DNA from: Deuterostichococcus epilithicus
Taxonomy: Eukaryota > Chlorophyta > Trebouxiophyceae > Prasiolales > Stichococcaceae
Assembly: GCA_033439295.1 (NCBI GenBank)
Contig: JAVTLE010000013.1
Location: forward strand, 1,984,001 to 2,048,000
Length of the DNA stretch: 64,000 nucleotides
Direction of reading: 5' to 3'
A program made the translations under genes and the position numbers. The notes under the pieces are model-generated. The model was not told the DNA's origin. It was given only the letters and a program-made list of their open reading frames with translations, and did not search any database. Position 1 is the first letter of the stretch. Each line of letters starts with the position of its first letter. This document shows, one piece after another, positions 44,201-55,999 of this stretch.

Positions 44201-47178
44201 AACTGCGCGGCGCCATCGACGCCGTGCACACCGGCTACGTCGGTAACATGCGCGCCGCTCCCATCCCATCCTGCCATCCCGCCCTTCCTTTTTAGCAGCA
44301 GCGCGCCGCCTGCAGCGGTGCCTTCAAGACAGCCACTGCCTGTTGCGCGGTCGGTGGCACTTGCATATTGGATATAAGGTGTCCTTTTGTCGGCAGTGGA
44401 CCAGGTGCATCTGCGTTCAAAGGCTGCCACAGCCTCCTGCTGTTCCCTCTTTCGAGCGTCCGCTGCCACGCCCGCAGGCTGGGGCCAGGGCCCCGGCGGC
44501 CGCCATATGGTGCCCGGCAATGGCATCATCGTCAAGACGGACGCTGCCGCAGCCAGCGGCGCGTCTATCGCAGACCACAAACTTGGCGGATATTCCACCG
44601 CTGACGTCACGACGCCGTCGGCCTGGACCGTCTCGGACCTACAGGTGCGACTGCCTGGGGGGGTTTCAGGGTCGTGCAAACGCCCGTGTTGCCGGCATTC
44701 GTAAGCATTTCTGGCGGCGGCGCGCTTGTGGTGGGGCAGTGAGGCACCCACACAGGGTGGAAACTCTATGTGTATCTCCCGCAGGCGGCTGCGGGCAGCG
44801 GCGGACGCCTCATGGCCGCCTTCACCCTGCAGCTGGACTCGAGCGCAGATGCTGCCAGCTTCCCAATCATTTACACCCAGGGCCCTACGTCCGGCAGCGT
44901 GCTGTTGCCCCACGACGTGAGCGCCCATGACCTGCACACCCGCTGCTGATGTGTGCATTCGACATTCTGTGCTGTGTGGAAGACTTGCTGCAGCTCGGTG
45001 CCATTGTGTGCAAGGGATGCCGCTGCAACTCTGAGAGGTCCAGCGGCCGATTGGCATTGACTGACGCAGACGGTGTCACTTTCGTGAATCCCGCAGCCTT
45101 CCAACGGCAACTCAGCGACGCTTGACCTCACGACGGCGTCGCTGTCTGGTGTGTCCAGCGCCAACGACCGGCGCTCGGGCGATCTGCCACATGTGAGCGC
45201 CCACTGCAGCTGCGCTGCACAGCGAAACCTCGTTTGACACAAACATCGGAGCCTCGCCAGCTCGCCGATGGACCTGCTTGTCTCTGTTTGCGCATCCGAG
45301 GGCGGTTGATGTTGTGGCTGGCATGCCGCAGCAGGACGATTCCCCTTCCATGACGACTGCAGGTGCATGGCTGGCTCACGGCCACGGGGCTGGGCCTGCT
45401 GCTGCCGCTCGCCGCAGCCATCGCGCGCACACTGCGAGAGTACCCAACGGTCAGTGTCAGGGGTGCCAATCGAAGGCACATGAAAGCAAGGGACATGAAG
45501 CTCCGCCTTGTGGCCTTTAGGGTCCTGTGCTGTGACCTGCCCACTGCACATCAGATGCGTGTCTGCATTGTACGACTACTGCCCGGTACATGCCGCCCCG
45601 GCCGACACCGCCGCTGGACTGCTGCAGGTCTGGTTCAACATGCACCGCTGGATTGCGCTGCTGGGCTACTGCCTGGGCATCGCTGGCATCGGTGAGCTGC
45701 AAGCCCTGCTCTGCTGTCTGTGCACCCACCCACCGCACGCGGCAGCAGCTGCATGCACTTCAGATCCCTTGCCGTTGATGCGGCCTTGTCGCCTGGCTGC
45801 TCCGTCACGCGGTGCTTGCAAGTGTGTGCGCCAAAGTGTGCGCCATCACACGACTGTGCGCCCGGCCACGGCCGAAGCGCCGCTGCTGACATGCTGCTGT
45901 GCACCCGGCCACAGCCATCGGCTACTACATGAAGCCGTTCGTGAGCTCCGACGAGATTGCGCATGCGGTGCTGGGCAGCGTCGCGCTGGGCCTGGGCTTC
46001 CTGCAGATCCTGGCGCTCCTCGGTCGTCCCGCCCCGGTGAGGCCCCCTTGCAGCGCTCGCATGCACACGAATGGCACACTGCAGAGACACCTCTTGTACC
46101 TGGCGCCTCGGCTGTGTCCCGCGTTCGACAGCTGCGACAGCTGCACAATCCGGGGCGGCCTCACATCTAGTGCGACAGCGCATGCATGGTTCAATAGCAT
46201 CATGTGAGATGAGTCTCAATTTAACTTTTTGTTGCTGGGAACCCAGGAGCACAAGTACCGCTGGGTGTGGAGGGCCTACCACGCCAACATTGGGCGGCTG
46301 CTGCTGGCCGTCATAATTTCAAACTTTTACCTGGGTGTACACATGTCCGACCACATCGCCAGCGCCCACCGCAAGAACTGGTGCACCGCGTGTCAAGGCC
46401 CGGGTCGCCTGTTGCCTGGCGCTCTGGCTGTGCCTCTGCGTCAGGGGGATTGGGGGGGGGTCCAGGACGACAAAGGGCAGCACCCATCAGCCCCCACACC
46501 GCCCCTCCCCCTCTGTCCCATTCCTCGTCCCTTTCCTCGCTTCGCAAGGGGCAGAGGACAATCAGCAGGGGAGGGCACCTGTGCGGAAGGGGCGCACAGT
46601 TGCTGCAGGTGCCGCATGCAAAGGCCGTGCTTTGCCGCTGAACCCTGGTACCCCTGCCGCAGGTATATCGTGTACAGCGTGCTGCTGGGCGCAATATTCG
46701 CTGTGGCCTTCCTGAAGGAGATCTTTAACCTCGCCACTGCCAAGCGCCATGGCAAGCGGGTGCGCTCTCCTGAGAAAGACTGTGTTCACTACTTGCCAGT
46801 TCAGGCCGAGAGGCGGGGCTTGAATTCGCGCACCGGTGTGCATAGGTCTGCATTCTCTGAGCATGCACTTTCCATGCTGCTGTTTCTGTGGAGGTGATGC
46901 CCCTGCACGTGCGTGTGGTGCCTGACCAATAACCGTCCGTGTTCGGTTCCACCTGCTGAGATCTCCGCTGCCGGATATCCAGGAATGCATGTCACGACGT
47001 GGGGGTCATGGTAGTTTTACTTCTTCTATGATGAAGCAGGATTTTGATTTCATCGCCTGTGCAGGCTGGAGAGGAGTACCCGGTCGGCAGCCTCGCGCAG
47101 GGCAGAAGCAATTCATCCCTGCAGCAACCGGTGAATGGCGGCACCGCCGGCCACCCCAACGACTACGCAGCCGTGTGA
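41235..47178 (+). CDS. CYBDOM: DOMON-cytochrome b561 transmembrane protein (CYBDOM) with two DOMON regions
   Basis: A secreted/membrane electron-transfer protein, presumably moving electrons from cytosolic ascorbate across a membrane. A signal peptide opens at 41235 (MARSLLVSVFLSIVCLVSSA). The first DOMON region spans about 42034-43060 (LRVRLGGDLAWQDISS, TYVPATKTVEGAFSYPNPSG, GWVGWGTNPGSPGQMLGGSA, FSFTLPTDADASSLAIIYTF). An acidic four-repeat linker follows at 43550-43740, then a second DOMON region at about 44080-45170 (GSTAEVFDACTTLSGTPGAY, MAAFTLQLDSSADAASFPII). The b561 core is at 45361-46760, with the four expected histidine positions in VHGWLTATGLGLLLPLAA, NMHRWIALLGYCLG, IAHAVLGSVALGLGFLQ and RAYHANIGRLLL, plus EHKYRWVW and the last helix YIVYSVLLGAIFAVAFLKEI. 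It ends HPNDYAAV with TGA at 47176. Exon 1 (41235-41384) joins the next exon in phase 0. Plant relatives include AIR12 and auxin-induced CYBDOMs. Confidence 0.9.
43548..43740 (+). repeat. 42-bp coding minisatellite, 14-residue acidic repeat
   Basis: Four units of about 42 bp encode EPETDAGDDGAGTL, EPETDTGDDGVGAP, EPEAASGDDEVGAP and EPETNAGDDEAGAP, followed by a partial EPEASGG. They form the linker between the two DOMON regions. The frame is kept across all units. Confidence 0.9.
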
Positions 47179-47979
47179 GGCGGCATTGGCAGATGGCATG
47201 TTGAAATCAGGGTTCCTCCAGGCCCACATGAGTTGAAGTCACGGTCGACCTTTCAGGAACTCGGCCGCAGGATGCTCTGCTTGTTTCAAGGGATGAAGGC
47301 GGCGTCATGAATTCCTTCGGCCTCCCCTTTGGTGAAACTTATCGGTGTAGGTACCTCTAACAACAGCTCGGGTTGTTTCAGGTTGTGTTGGATGCGCAAG
47401 TCGTCAGGGATGCGCTTGCAGGGAAGCAGGAAGGCCATCTTGAATGGTGTCTGTTTAACAACGCTTAGGACAAACACGGTCGACAGCCTTGCAAACAGCA
47501 CAAACCTCAACAGACCTGCCCTGAACCAACAGCAATCCGATTGTACTTTCTAAAACCCCAATGGCCGCACGGCCCACACCGGCGCACTGCAACTTGCCGG
47601 CTGCGGAAGAACCCCCTAGAGCTACCTTACTGACCAAACAAACCTGGCTATTCCTTTGGGAACAGCACGGGCTCCGCAACGCCCGCACCAAGGCAAGCAA
47701 ACAGATTTCGTCGATCTCGCTCCTGCCACTCGTGCTCAGTACTGCCCACACACTGACACTTCCTCTCTTGAATGCTGCTCCCACTCATGCGGCGCTCACT
47801 GCCGGTGGTTCCGGCGGCTGCTCGCTAATATGTTTTGTCGTTCTCTCATGCTCTTTTTCTATGGTTCAAAGGTCGAGTGTCGCCCCCGCCAGTCATGCGC
47901 AGGCGTGGCTTTTGCGAGTCACCAGCGCCTTGCACTGGGCAGAAGCTGCCTCCAGCCGCTGGTTTACACCCAACGCAGC
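47179..47979. other. Convergent 3' intergenic region of 0.8 kb
   Basis: This lies between the CYBDOM stop and the PLIP stop. Long open frames on the plus strand here run on into the antisense of the lipase gene and show no protein character. No gene is assigned. Confidence 0.55.
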
Positions 47980-50900
47980 TCACGCGGCGGTCTTCACCTC
48001 GTGGCCGCCAGCGCCACTCCCGCCGTGGCCGGCAAAGAGCGGCTTCACATACGGCAGCACCTGCAGGACGCCGCCCAAAGAAAGTCAGCCGCTGCAGACA
48101 CTTTGCAACCTTGGTGTCAGCGAGGTTGCAGCAGCTTTCATGCACAGGCGGACAAAACATGCGGCAGCCAGTGCAGCCAGCGGGTGTTGCGTGTGCTCTA
48201 TGGCGTGGGCAGCAGGATCGGGGAACAGCCTGCCATCAGTGACTGCGTATTCGGTGCACACCTGGTTGATGGGTGTGTCGGGCGGCGGCGGCAGGCGGCT
48301 CTGGCAACCGGCGCCGAGCTCAGCGGCCCGCTGCGCCGGCGCCGCAGGGGAGAAGGTGCGTGGCCCTGAGCACGCCGGCGGCGACACCGCGGGGCCTGCC
48401 GCCACCAGCTCGCGCCAGAAAGGCTGCGCGCGCAGCACGCCTGCACGATGCAGGTGTCATCAGGCGTCACAGCCATGATGTGGCACGCCAGACAATCCCT
48501 CAACGGAACACACAAGGTGCTGGCCACCCTGTGCACCCTGTGGAGCGTCCCAAGCAGCACAATCAGAAGCCCTGGAGAGCGACAGCGCCTGCCAAGTCAC
48601 CTCCCAGTGCCTTGGTGTAGTTGTCCGGGTTGTGGAAGCGGGAGATGGCGCCCTCGTCGCCGTACGCCGCGGGATCGCCCAGGATGTCCAGCGGGTGCGG
48701 GTTGTCCATCAGCGACGACAGCGCCGCGCGGGCGCTCGGCACGGACGGCGCCCCCCTCGCCGCCTGTGCGTTAGCGGCCGCAGCCGCCGGCTGCTCCGCC
48801 CTGCTCAGCGTGCCCTGCGGCGCGACGGCGGCGCTGGCCTCGTTGGCCGCGTCGTTGGCTGCGGCGGCTTCGCCCTGCAGCATGGCGGCGCCGCTGGCGC
48901 TGCCGCCGTTCGGCCCAGCGCTGTCGAGGCTGGCGGCGGGCGAGCCAGCCAGGGACGCTGCAGGCAGTTCGCCGACGGCCTGCGCCGCGGGCGTCAGATC
49001 GGGCCACTCGAGCGGCGGCGCCACGGCGCCGGGTGGCGGCACCAGCGGCGGCGGATCCTGCAGCACGAACAGCCCCGGCGACGGCGGCAGCATGGCGTGG
49101 TACGGCGCGCCGGCGCTGAACCAGTGCGCCTGGGACGGCTGCAGGATGAGCGACCGCCCGATTGCATAGTACAGCACCTGTTCAAGCAAAGCATTCAGCT
49201 CTGGTTCAGTGTATGGCGCAGTGTGCGCCCCAGGATGGTGGGATGCAGCCAGCTGCAGGATTGCACGACCTGCACCGTGGCACCACCAACAAATGCTCCT
49301 GAGGGAAGACCAACTGATTCTCTCGAGCTTCTCTGTGCGCGCGACTCCACAGACGAGGGGGCCTCACCACGCGCTCGCCGCCAGACAGGCAGCGGTGTTC
49401 CCGGAAGGAGGGCGACACGCGCTTGAGGATGTCCGCCACCAGGGTGTAGTCGCAGGCAAAGGCGCGCGGCACGATGTCTCCCGCCATGAGCACGTTGCGC
49501 ACCGCGCCCTCCGGCAGGCCGAGGCTCGCCAGCAGCCCCTCGCCCGGCTGTACGCACGCACCAGCAGACATAAGGGGTCAGGCCCTTGGCGGCAGCATGA
49601 TCAGCCAAACCTGTTGCTGTGCGGTGCTGTGTGCTGTATCAATTGCTCCAGGCAGGCAGGTTGCCGCTGGCTCGCTGGGGCCAATTGCGGCAGCAGCCAT
49701 GTCCAGCACGCAGCCATGTTCAGCACGAGGCACACACCTCGGTGCCGTCGGCGGTATCGGGCACGCGGCAGCCGGCGCTGCTGCAGTTGCCCTCGCAGAA
49801 GACGGCGGGGGCGCCAAAGGTGTAGGCGGGACTGGTGGCCACAGCCGGCAGCACGCCGCGCCGCAGGTACATTACCAGCAGCAGCGTCGCGAGACTGCCG
49901 CCAAGGCTGTGCCCCTGCGGATGTTTCACATTCAGATATCAGGCGCAGAAGTCCAGACGACTGCCGCCAAGCAGCAGCCAGTGAACAGGAATTGAAGATA
50001 CTTCAGATGTAGCTGTACGCCATGTAAGCCAGCAGGCACAAGGGCAAGGGGGTTCAAGGGTCCCCTTAGATGCCCTGCAGAAGGGTAGACGTGTGCCAAC
50101 CTGACGCCACGCAAGATGCTCTGTCTCGGCAGGGGTGTTTGAGGACGCACTGTGAAGGAGATCTTGGCAAAGGGGGAGGAGGCGAGGTGCTCCTCCACGA
50201 GCGGCAGGAAGCGCTCGTATAGCGCCAGCGCCGTCTGGTACACGCCCCGGTGCACCTGTGGGATTCATCAAACTCAGATGACGCATCAGAGGTCTTGCGT
50301 CAGATGTCGCGTCGGCGGACGTGTGCTTATGGGTGCTGCACTCAATCATTGAAACTTGCAAACAAACACGGACATTTGTGGCAAGCACCTGCAGCAAATG
50401 CGCCTGTGGCAGAGAGGGTGCGGAATGGCACCATCGCCGGGGGGAGACGGCGGGGTAGCAGGAGTGGCATAAGTGGGGATAGCATCATGTCTCATACATA
50501 GGGGTGAAGCAGCGGGGGCACCTTGACGCCGAGGGCGGGGTCCTCAAAGACCATGGGGTCGAAGGTGAGGTTGACCTTCCAGTGGTCAAAGTTGTCGGAG
50601 CCCTGGATGACGAAGTAGCGGGTGTGGGTCTCCGGCTCGTCCGCCACAAACCACTCCACCGGGCTGACCTTGACCTTGGGCGGCTCGCCCCGTCCCAGCG
50701 ACGCCGTGATGGCTGCGGCAGCATGTTTGCCAGCGGTCAAAACGAGGTGAGCGTCGCAGGTTCAGCATGCACTGAGATGTGTCCAGGCGCGCTTGCAAGG
50801 CCATGCTTGCGAGGCAATGGCACTGCAAGAAGTTGGCGTGTTGGCCAGGAACAGCAGCAGACGGCCCAGGAGAAGCTGCATCATATGCATGCGCACCTGC

Positions 50901-52708
50901 CGACACAGTGGCGAAGGTGGCCACCGCTGTGCTGGTGCCTGCGCTGGCCGCAGACTGCAGCTGGCTGGCGACGCTCGCGCTGCCCGCGCTCGCGAGGCTG
51001 CTCACGCCGCTCGCCAGCGGCGCNGCGGCGGCGGCGGCCGCTGCCGACGCCGCGGCAGCCGCTGCTGCGAGCTTGCTAGCGACGAGGTGCGGCCCGCTCA
51101 GCTGCTGCCGTTGCTTGCTGCCGCCGCTGCCGCCGCGCTGGAGCCTCTCAGCCTCGGCCGTCACACCGACAGCCAGCTTGCTGACCGCATCAGACCCACC
51201 GCTGCGCGGGTAGGCCACCGGTGCCGCCGCCGCCTCCGCAGCCTGCGACGCCCGCGCCTCTGCCGCGGACGCCGCCTGGATGTGGGTGAGTTCTGACAGC
51301 GCCGCCAGGGCCGCCGCCACCTCCTCATCGGGGCTGGCGGGCAGGTCCCGCATCTCCGGCGGCGCGTCCGGCTCCGACGGCTGGCCCTGCGCCGCGGGCG
51401 ACTCCAGCGGCGGCGGAATGGAGGGCCCCTGCGGCTCTTCGTCCTGGTGCAGCCAACAGCCGCAGCGTGATGAACGAGATCAGATTTTCGAGCCCGAACA
51501 AGCATCAGCAGAGAGGCATGTGTCCAGCATGCGGGGGCAATGCTGGACAAACCCTACCTGGGCTGTGTTGGTGCTGACGGCCATGGCGTCCGAGTCGCCA
51601 AAGACCTGGTTGGCTGTGCGGGGCACCTCGGCCACGCCGCGCTCGCAGGCGTGCGACGAGGTGATGAGCTTCAGCCGGAAGCGGCGGAAGAGCGACCTCG
51701 GCTGCGTCGCACAAACAGCGGAGTGCTGAGCTCAAGAAAGGAGCGGTGCATGTTTCCAGGTTTGTCAGCTGCCGCAGCTTGTATCGTAGCAAAATAGTGA
51801 AGTGGCAGCCGCTGCATTCAATTTTCGCAGCACGTCATGATAAGGGCAGTGGACAGGAAGCGCACCGTCATCTTGTGCATGACGTAGGTCTGCGCGCACA
51901 GGCTGGACAGCAGGCGGACATAACGTGTTTCCATCATGCCGGCCGGCCTGATAAACTCCCTGATGTCTGGGAGCGCCTTCTTGTCGCCCTGCGTGCGCTC
52001 CTCCTCCCGCGTGGCCTAGACACAGGCGCAGCCAGTGACGCGTTCAGGACAGGAAAGGTGCTTGCAGGAAGGGTGGAGCGTGCGGGCGCGGCTTGCTGCT
52101 CTCGAGTGACACGGGCTCGAAGCCGGTGCTCCAACGTGAGGCTGAGGCAGGACAAGCCCGGTGCAGGCGTCGAGAAGCCGACTTGGGTCCTCGTCAGATG
52201 CTATGCAACCTAACGCGTTTTGCAGCTCGCCTCAATCAAGAAGGAGCCACACATGTGCGACTCCTGCTGAAACCAATAGCAGATGCGCCTGCCGGCGATG
52301 CAGCTGGCGGCGCAGCAGCCCAGAGGGATCTGCACCAAGAGAGGTGAAGGAGCTGCGAAGCTTAGGACTGGCTGTCACCTGGGCCGCCCGCTGGGCTGTC
52401 TCCTCCAGCAGCTCGATGCTGCTGGCTTTGCTGCCCTGCTGCATCCACAGCTGCGTGATGCCCGAGATGGCCGAGCCGAGGTAGCTGAGCACTGGGTTTG
52501 GCTGCGCATCCTGCCGTGCTGCGGCCTGCTGGACGGGAATGCTCTCCACGGCCTTCTGTTGCTGCCTTGCCGTCTCTGGAGGCGCAGCGACCGCTGCCGT
52601 GATGCACATGCGACGCGGAGCCCCTGCCCGCCATTTGCCGCGATGAGCAGAGCTGTCTGAAACAGGGGGCAGGGCACCGCTGCGCTGTAGGATCGTCCAA
52701 GGCAGCAT
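47980..52708 (-). CDS. PLIP: Plastid lipase of the PLIP family (class 3 lipase)
   Basis: A class 3 (alpha/beta hydrolase) lipase that in plants releases fatty acids from chloroplast glycerolipids. The ATG at 52708 opens a transit-peptide-like sequence (MLPWTILQRSGALPPVSDSS, then Arg/Ala-rich). Later exons: FIRPAGMMETRYVRLLSSLC (about 51940), VPRTANQVFGDSDAMAV (about 51580), a long Ala/Ser-rich insert (about 50900-51440), FVIQGSDNFDHWKVNLTFDP (about 50590), VHRGVYQTALALYERFLPLV (about 50220), GHSLGGSLATLLLVMYLRRG with the nucleophile serine elbow (about 49880), AGDIVPRAFACDYTLVADIL with the likely catalytic Asp (about 49460) and SPSFREHRCLSGGER with the likely His. Then follow DNPHPLDILGDPAAYGDEGA and VLPYVKPLFAGHGG, ending at a TGA at 47980-47982. 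One unresolved base lies at 51024, in the GC-rich insert. The last two exons follow from splice phases and match the PLIP pattern KAVNGVLR. Confidence 0.9.
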
Positions 52709-52933
52709 GTTGCTGCAGGACAAAGCTCAGCCGGTGACCGCGCTGATCGATGCACGGGGTCGCGCTGGGTAAAGCGCAAAAAACTGGCGGAGGTAATGCT
52801 CGCAAGCCTTGAAACCTTGACCGCTGTCTGACTCAGTGCCCCGTCAGCAGGCGTGACGCCAATGTCATGACGGTACGATCGCTGCCTGGATTCTGGAAAT
52901 CCTGGCAGCCACACGACCATATGTCAGTGCAAG

Positions 52934-55446
52934 TCACGCAGCAGCCTCAGCCTCAGCCATTGGCGCATCTGGTCCGTCGCCTGCTGCCGGCAACACCTCC
53001 GCCGAGCCGCCGCCAAGAAGCGCCGCCAGCTCATCGCCATCACCTGCCTCGCTGTCGCCCGCGGGCCAGTGGCAGTCGAACCTCCACACCAGCAGCGCGT
53101 TCTGCAGCCGCCGCGGCGGACCTGCAGATGAGCTCTGCTGCGCGTGTGCACCGGCCTCGTCGTCTGAGGAGTCGTCAGAGGGCACCGCCAGGAATTGCCG
53201 CTGTCCTGCAATTTGTGACAAGCCCGATCAGCCGTGTACTCGAACGGCAGGTCTCCATGCAGAAGCCAACACGTATGATCCGCTCAGCCTACATGCAATC
53301 ACCTGACGCTGTGCTGAGGAGCGGAAGGAAGGGGTGGTACTGGCAGCCGTTGAGCGTGTCGTGCCCCGCCGGGAAGGCCGCGACTGCAGACCCGTCCACC
53401 AGGTCAAACACCCTGATGCAGCCGTCGCTGCCACCTAGACAGCGAGAAATTGCAACGGTAGATGTTGTTGGTGGGCTAAGCAGACCGGTCCATGCTGCGG
53501 ATGCATTCACAGCTCTGACGCAATCAGCAAACCATGAGCGCATGCAGGTCCGGCTGGTGCGCGCATGCTTGCAGCTGCAGCAAATGTCACCTGTGGCCAG
53601 GTGCCGGCCGCACGGCTCGATGCTGAACTGCACACGCTGATTGGTGTGCCGCGTTTCGCGCTGCATTGTGTACAGCACCTCGCCGGTGTTGCGCACGTCC
53701 CAGCACAGCAGGTTGCCGTCCTGCCGCGCACCCGTGTACAGGAAGTTGCCGTCTAGCGACCATTGCACCTGCGGGTTCACGGCAGACCCCGCATCAGAGC
53801 AGAAGCTCCCATCTCAAGCCTGATTGCTGGCTGAGCAAGGGCGCAAGGGATCGTGAGTGTTGCAAGTCTGCCTCAGTACCCACGGCCTCCCTGATCAAAT
53901 CAGGCACGAAGCAGGAGCGCTGCAGGACAGCTCATGCCTGGGTGATGCCGGCGGTGTGGCCGCCTGGAAGCAGGGCGATGGGCGCCAGCGTGCCCGCGTC
54001 ATACAACGCGGCCACGCCCGAGTAGGAGCCTGCCCCCAGCATGCCCGACCGGTCTGGGTTGTACGCCAGAGACGAGATGATGCCTGCAAGATGCCGTGCA
54101 GTGAGCAGCGTCAGAAGGTGCCACAGCACCCTTCTGTGCAGCACAGCACTGACCTTTGCAATCGAGGGTTGACGGACCTGCTGCTGTTGGCGCTTGGGAC
54201 ATCGTGCTACTGGAGGCAATCCGACAGTGGACTGATGGGGCAGTTATGCACCTGGCTGGCCACCCTGCTTGCGGGCAAAGGTCTTGACGGACCGGTAGCT
54301 GCGACCAGGGGTGCCGGTGTCGAACACACGCAGCACCTTGTTCGCGCCCGCCGCCAGCTGCGCTCCGTCCGGGCTGAACGCTAGGCTGTTTGCCGCTGTC
54401 ACCTGTTCGGGCCACAGGAGTGTGGCATCGGCGCAGGCGCCCAGCCGCAGGTGTAGTTTCCCCACCAGGCAGCAGGGGCGACTTGAAAGAACTTGAGCAG
54501 CAGTTATGTGCCTCGGCTGCACTCCTACAGCAACTGCAGGGGTGAACACATATGGAACCTCACCTCGTCGTTGTCGTCGAACGCGCGGTAAGTGCAGCGC
54601 AGCTCCCCAGTGCAGGCGTCCCACAGGTGTATTGGGTGCGCCTGCGGCAGAGAACAGGAGCTGGTTGGCGGCCTGACGTGCCGATCGGAGTCTCACATGA
54701 ATGCTTTAATTCAGGCCAGCAGCGTCCGAGGAGCATCTACTGAGCATGACGGACATGGCAAAGCGACAGCAGGCAGCTGCAGGGATCCACTCGTGAGGAG
54801 ACCACACCCGGCATGATGTCGCAAAGCAGCATGAAGCCGGGTCCGCCGCTGACATGCCCGAGTACCATGCGTAATCGTAGACGAGCTCGCCTTCCTGCAC
54901 ATGCCCGGAATTCGAATTTTCAGTTGATGGCGGTGGGCACCTGCGCCATCTGTCCTTTCGAAGATGCAATTGCCATTCGATCGATTGGGGCAGCTTATCA
55001 CTGCCTCCATGTGCGCTCACAGCTCTGCGGAAAGATGCCTTCTGTGTGCCATTTTGACGCCTCCCAAGGTGTTGCACTCCTAGGGAGGCTGTGGTCCTGA
55101 CCTGCACAGTGAGCGGCGGAGTGACGGTGTCTGCTTCTTGGGCGATGCCATCCAAAGCCGACTCCGTCGCATTCCCCAGGCTGCGGGCCTCCAGCACATC
55201 CGGCGGCAGGTCGTACACTCGCAGCCTGGTGCGCAGCGATTCAGAGAATGTATTGAGCAATACGGGGCTGGTGGAAGGACCATCCTGCACCGATCAAGTG
55301 CCCTGGTCAGCGCCGTACCTGTTGTCATCGCTTGCCGTCAGGAAGCATGCGCCGTCCGGAGACCACGCCACTCCTGTGATAGCGGTCAGGCTCGACTTGT
55401 CGGACGGATGAGTTGCTCCTCGGTGGCTTGTGATATGCCAGATCAT
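52934..55446 (-). CDS. WRAP53: WRAP53/TCAB1-like WD40 protein
   Basis: WD-repeat protein homologous to telomerase Cajal body protein 1, which binds the CAB box of scaRNAs and telomerase RNA. Segments in order: SLTAITGVAWSPDGACFLTA (about 55350), RLRVYDLPPDVLEAR (about 55210), ELVYDYAWYSGMSAADPASC (about 54860), LWDACTGELRCTYRAFDDND (about 54580), NSLAFSPDGAQLAAGANKVL (about 54370), PGRSYRSVKTFARKQGGQPG, GIISSLAYNPDRSGMLGAGS (about 54050), VQWSLDGNFLYTGARQDGNL (about 53750), HTNQRVQFSIEPCGRHLATG, GGSDGCIRVFDLVDGSAVAA and GCQYHPFLPLLSTASG. An acidic/Ala-rich tail follows, ending at a TGA at 52934-52936. The diagnostic YDYAWYS and LWDACTGELR blocks match YDYCWYS and IHIWDAFTGELR of WRAP53. The first in-frame ATG seen is at 55446, but an upstream exon could supply an earlier start. 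Confidence 0.9.
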
Positions 55447-55999
55447 ACTCTGCTGGAGCGCACGGTCCAGACCACCACTTGGCTCGCACCTTTCAGGAAG
55501 TTGCCATTGGGACACGGCCGTGCTGTATCTGTAGAGCAGAGTTTACAACATTCCTCTTTCAATACATGCCCCTCGCCAGCAGCATCCACAGCATTTCACT
55601 GCACAGCATCCACGGTGTGCAGCGCCGCACCACTGTAGTCTCGTTGGACCTTCGCGATCGCACGCGGTGGCGAGTCGTATTGTACGATTGGATATCCCGC
55701 TTCCATGCAGAGCAGCTGCGGGGCCAGATGTACGTTGTCACCTCCTGACGATCAATCTTGGGATGGGATTGAGTGTCGGAAATGGGCGATCGCGAATTGC
55801 AGCAGGGCGTCGAGTCGAACTGTATGCTGCAGCAAGGGGTTTGCGTCTGACTGGTGAGCAGCGGATTATGCAAGTGGAGAATGTGGTCTGCTGGTCTCTG
55901 TGCGCATGACCATTTGGCTTGATGACATCTTACTTACAGAATCATAGCCTGGGAACTCGCAAAGATGCTGCGATGCTGCACGACGCTAGTGGACAACTC
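55447..55999. other. Intergenic region between DEX1 and WRAP53
   Basis: Both genes are on the minus strand, so this holds the DEX1 3' untranslated region and the WRAP53 promoter or first exon. A TGTAA pentamer on the minus strand at 55934-55938 lies about 62 bases after the DEX1 stop and could be its poly(A) signal. Another lies at 55543-55547. Confidence 0.45.

Noticed and set aside
47561-48478. 305-residue open frame on the plus strand
   Set aside because: It overlaps the antisense of the last PLIP exons and intergenic sequence. It has no domain and no conserved motif.
49000-51300. Possible separate gene for the Ala/Ser-rich frame
   Set aside because: The frame is continuous with the PLIP exons on the minus strand and fits as an insert. 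No independent start or domain is seen.
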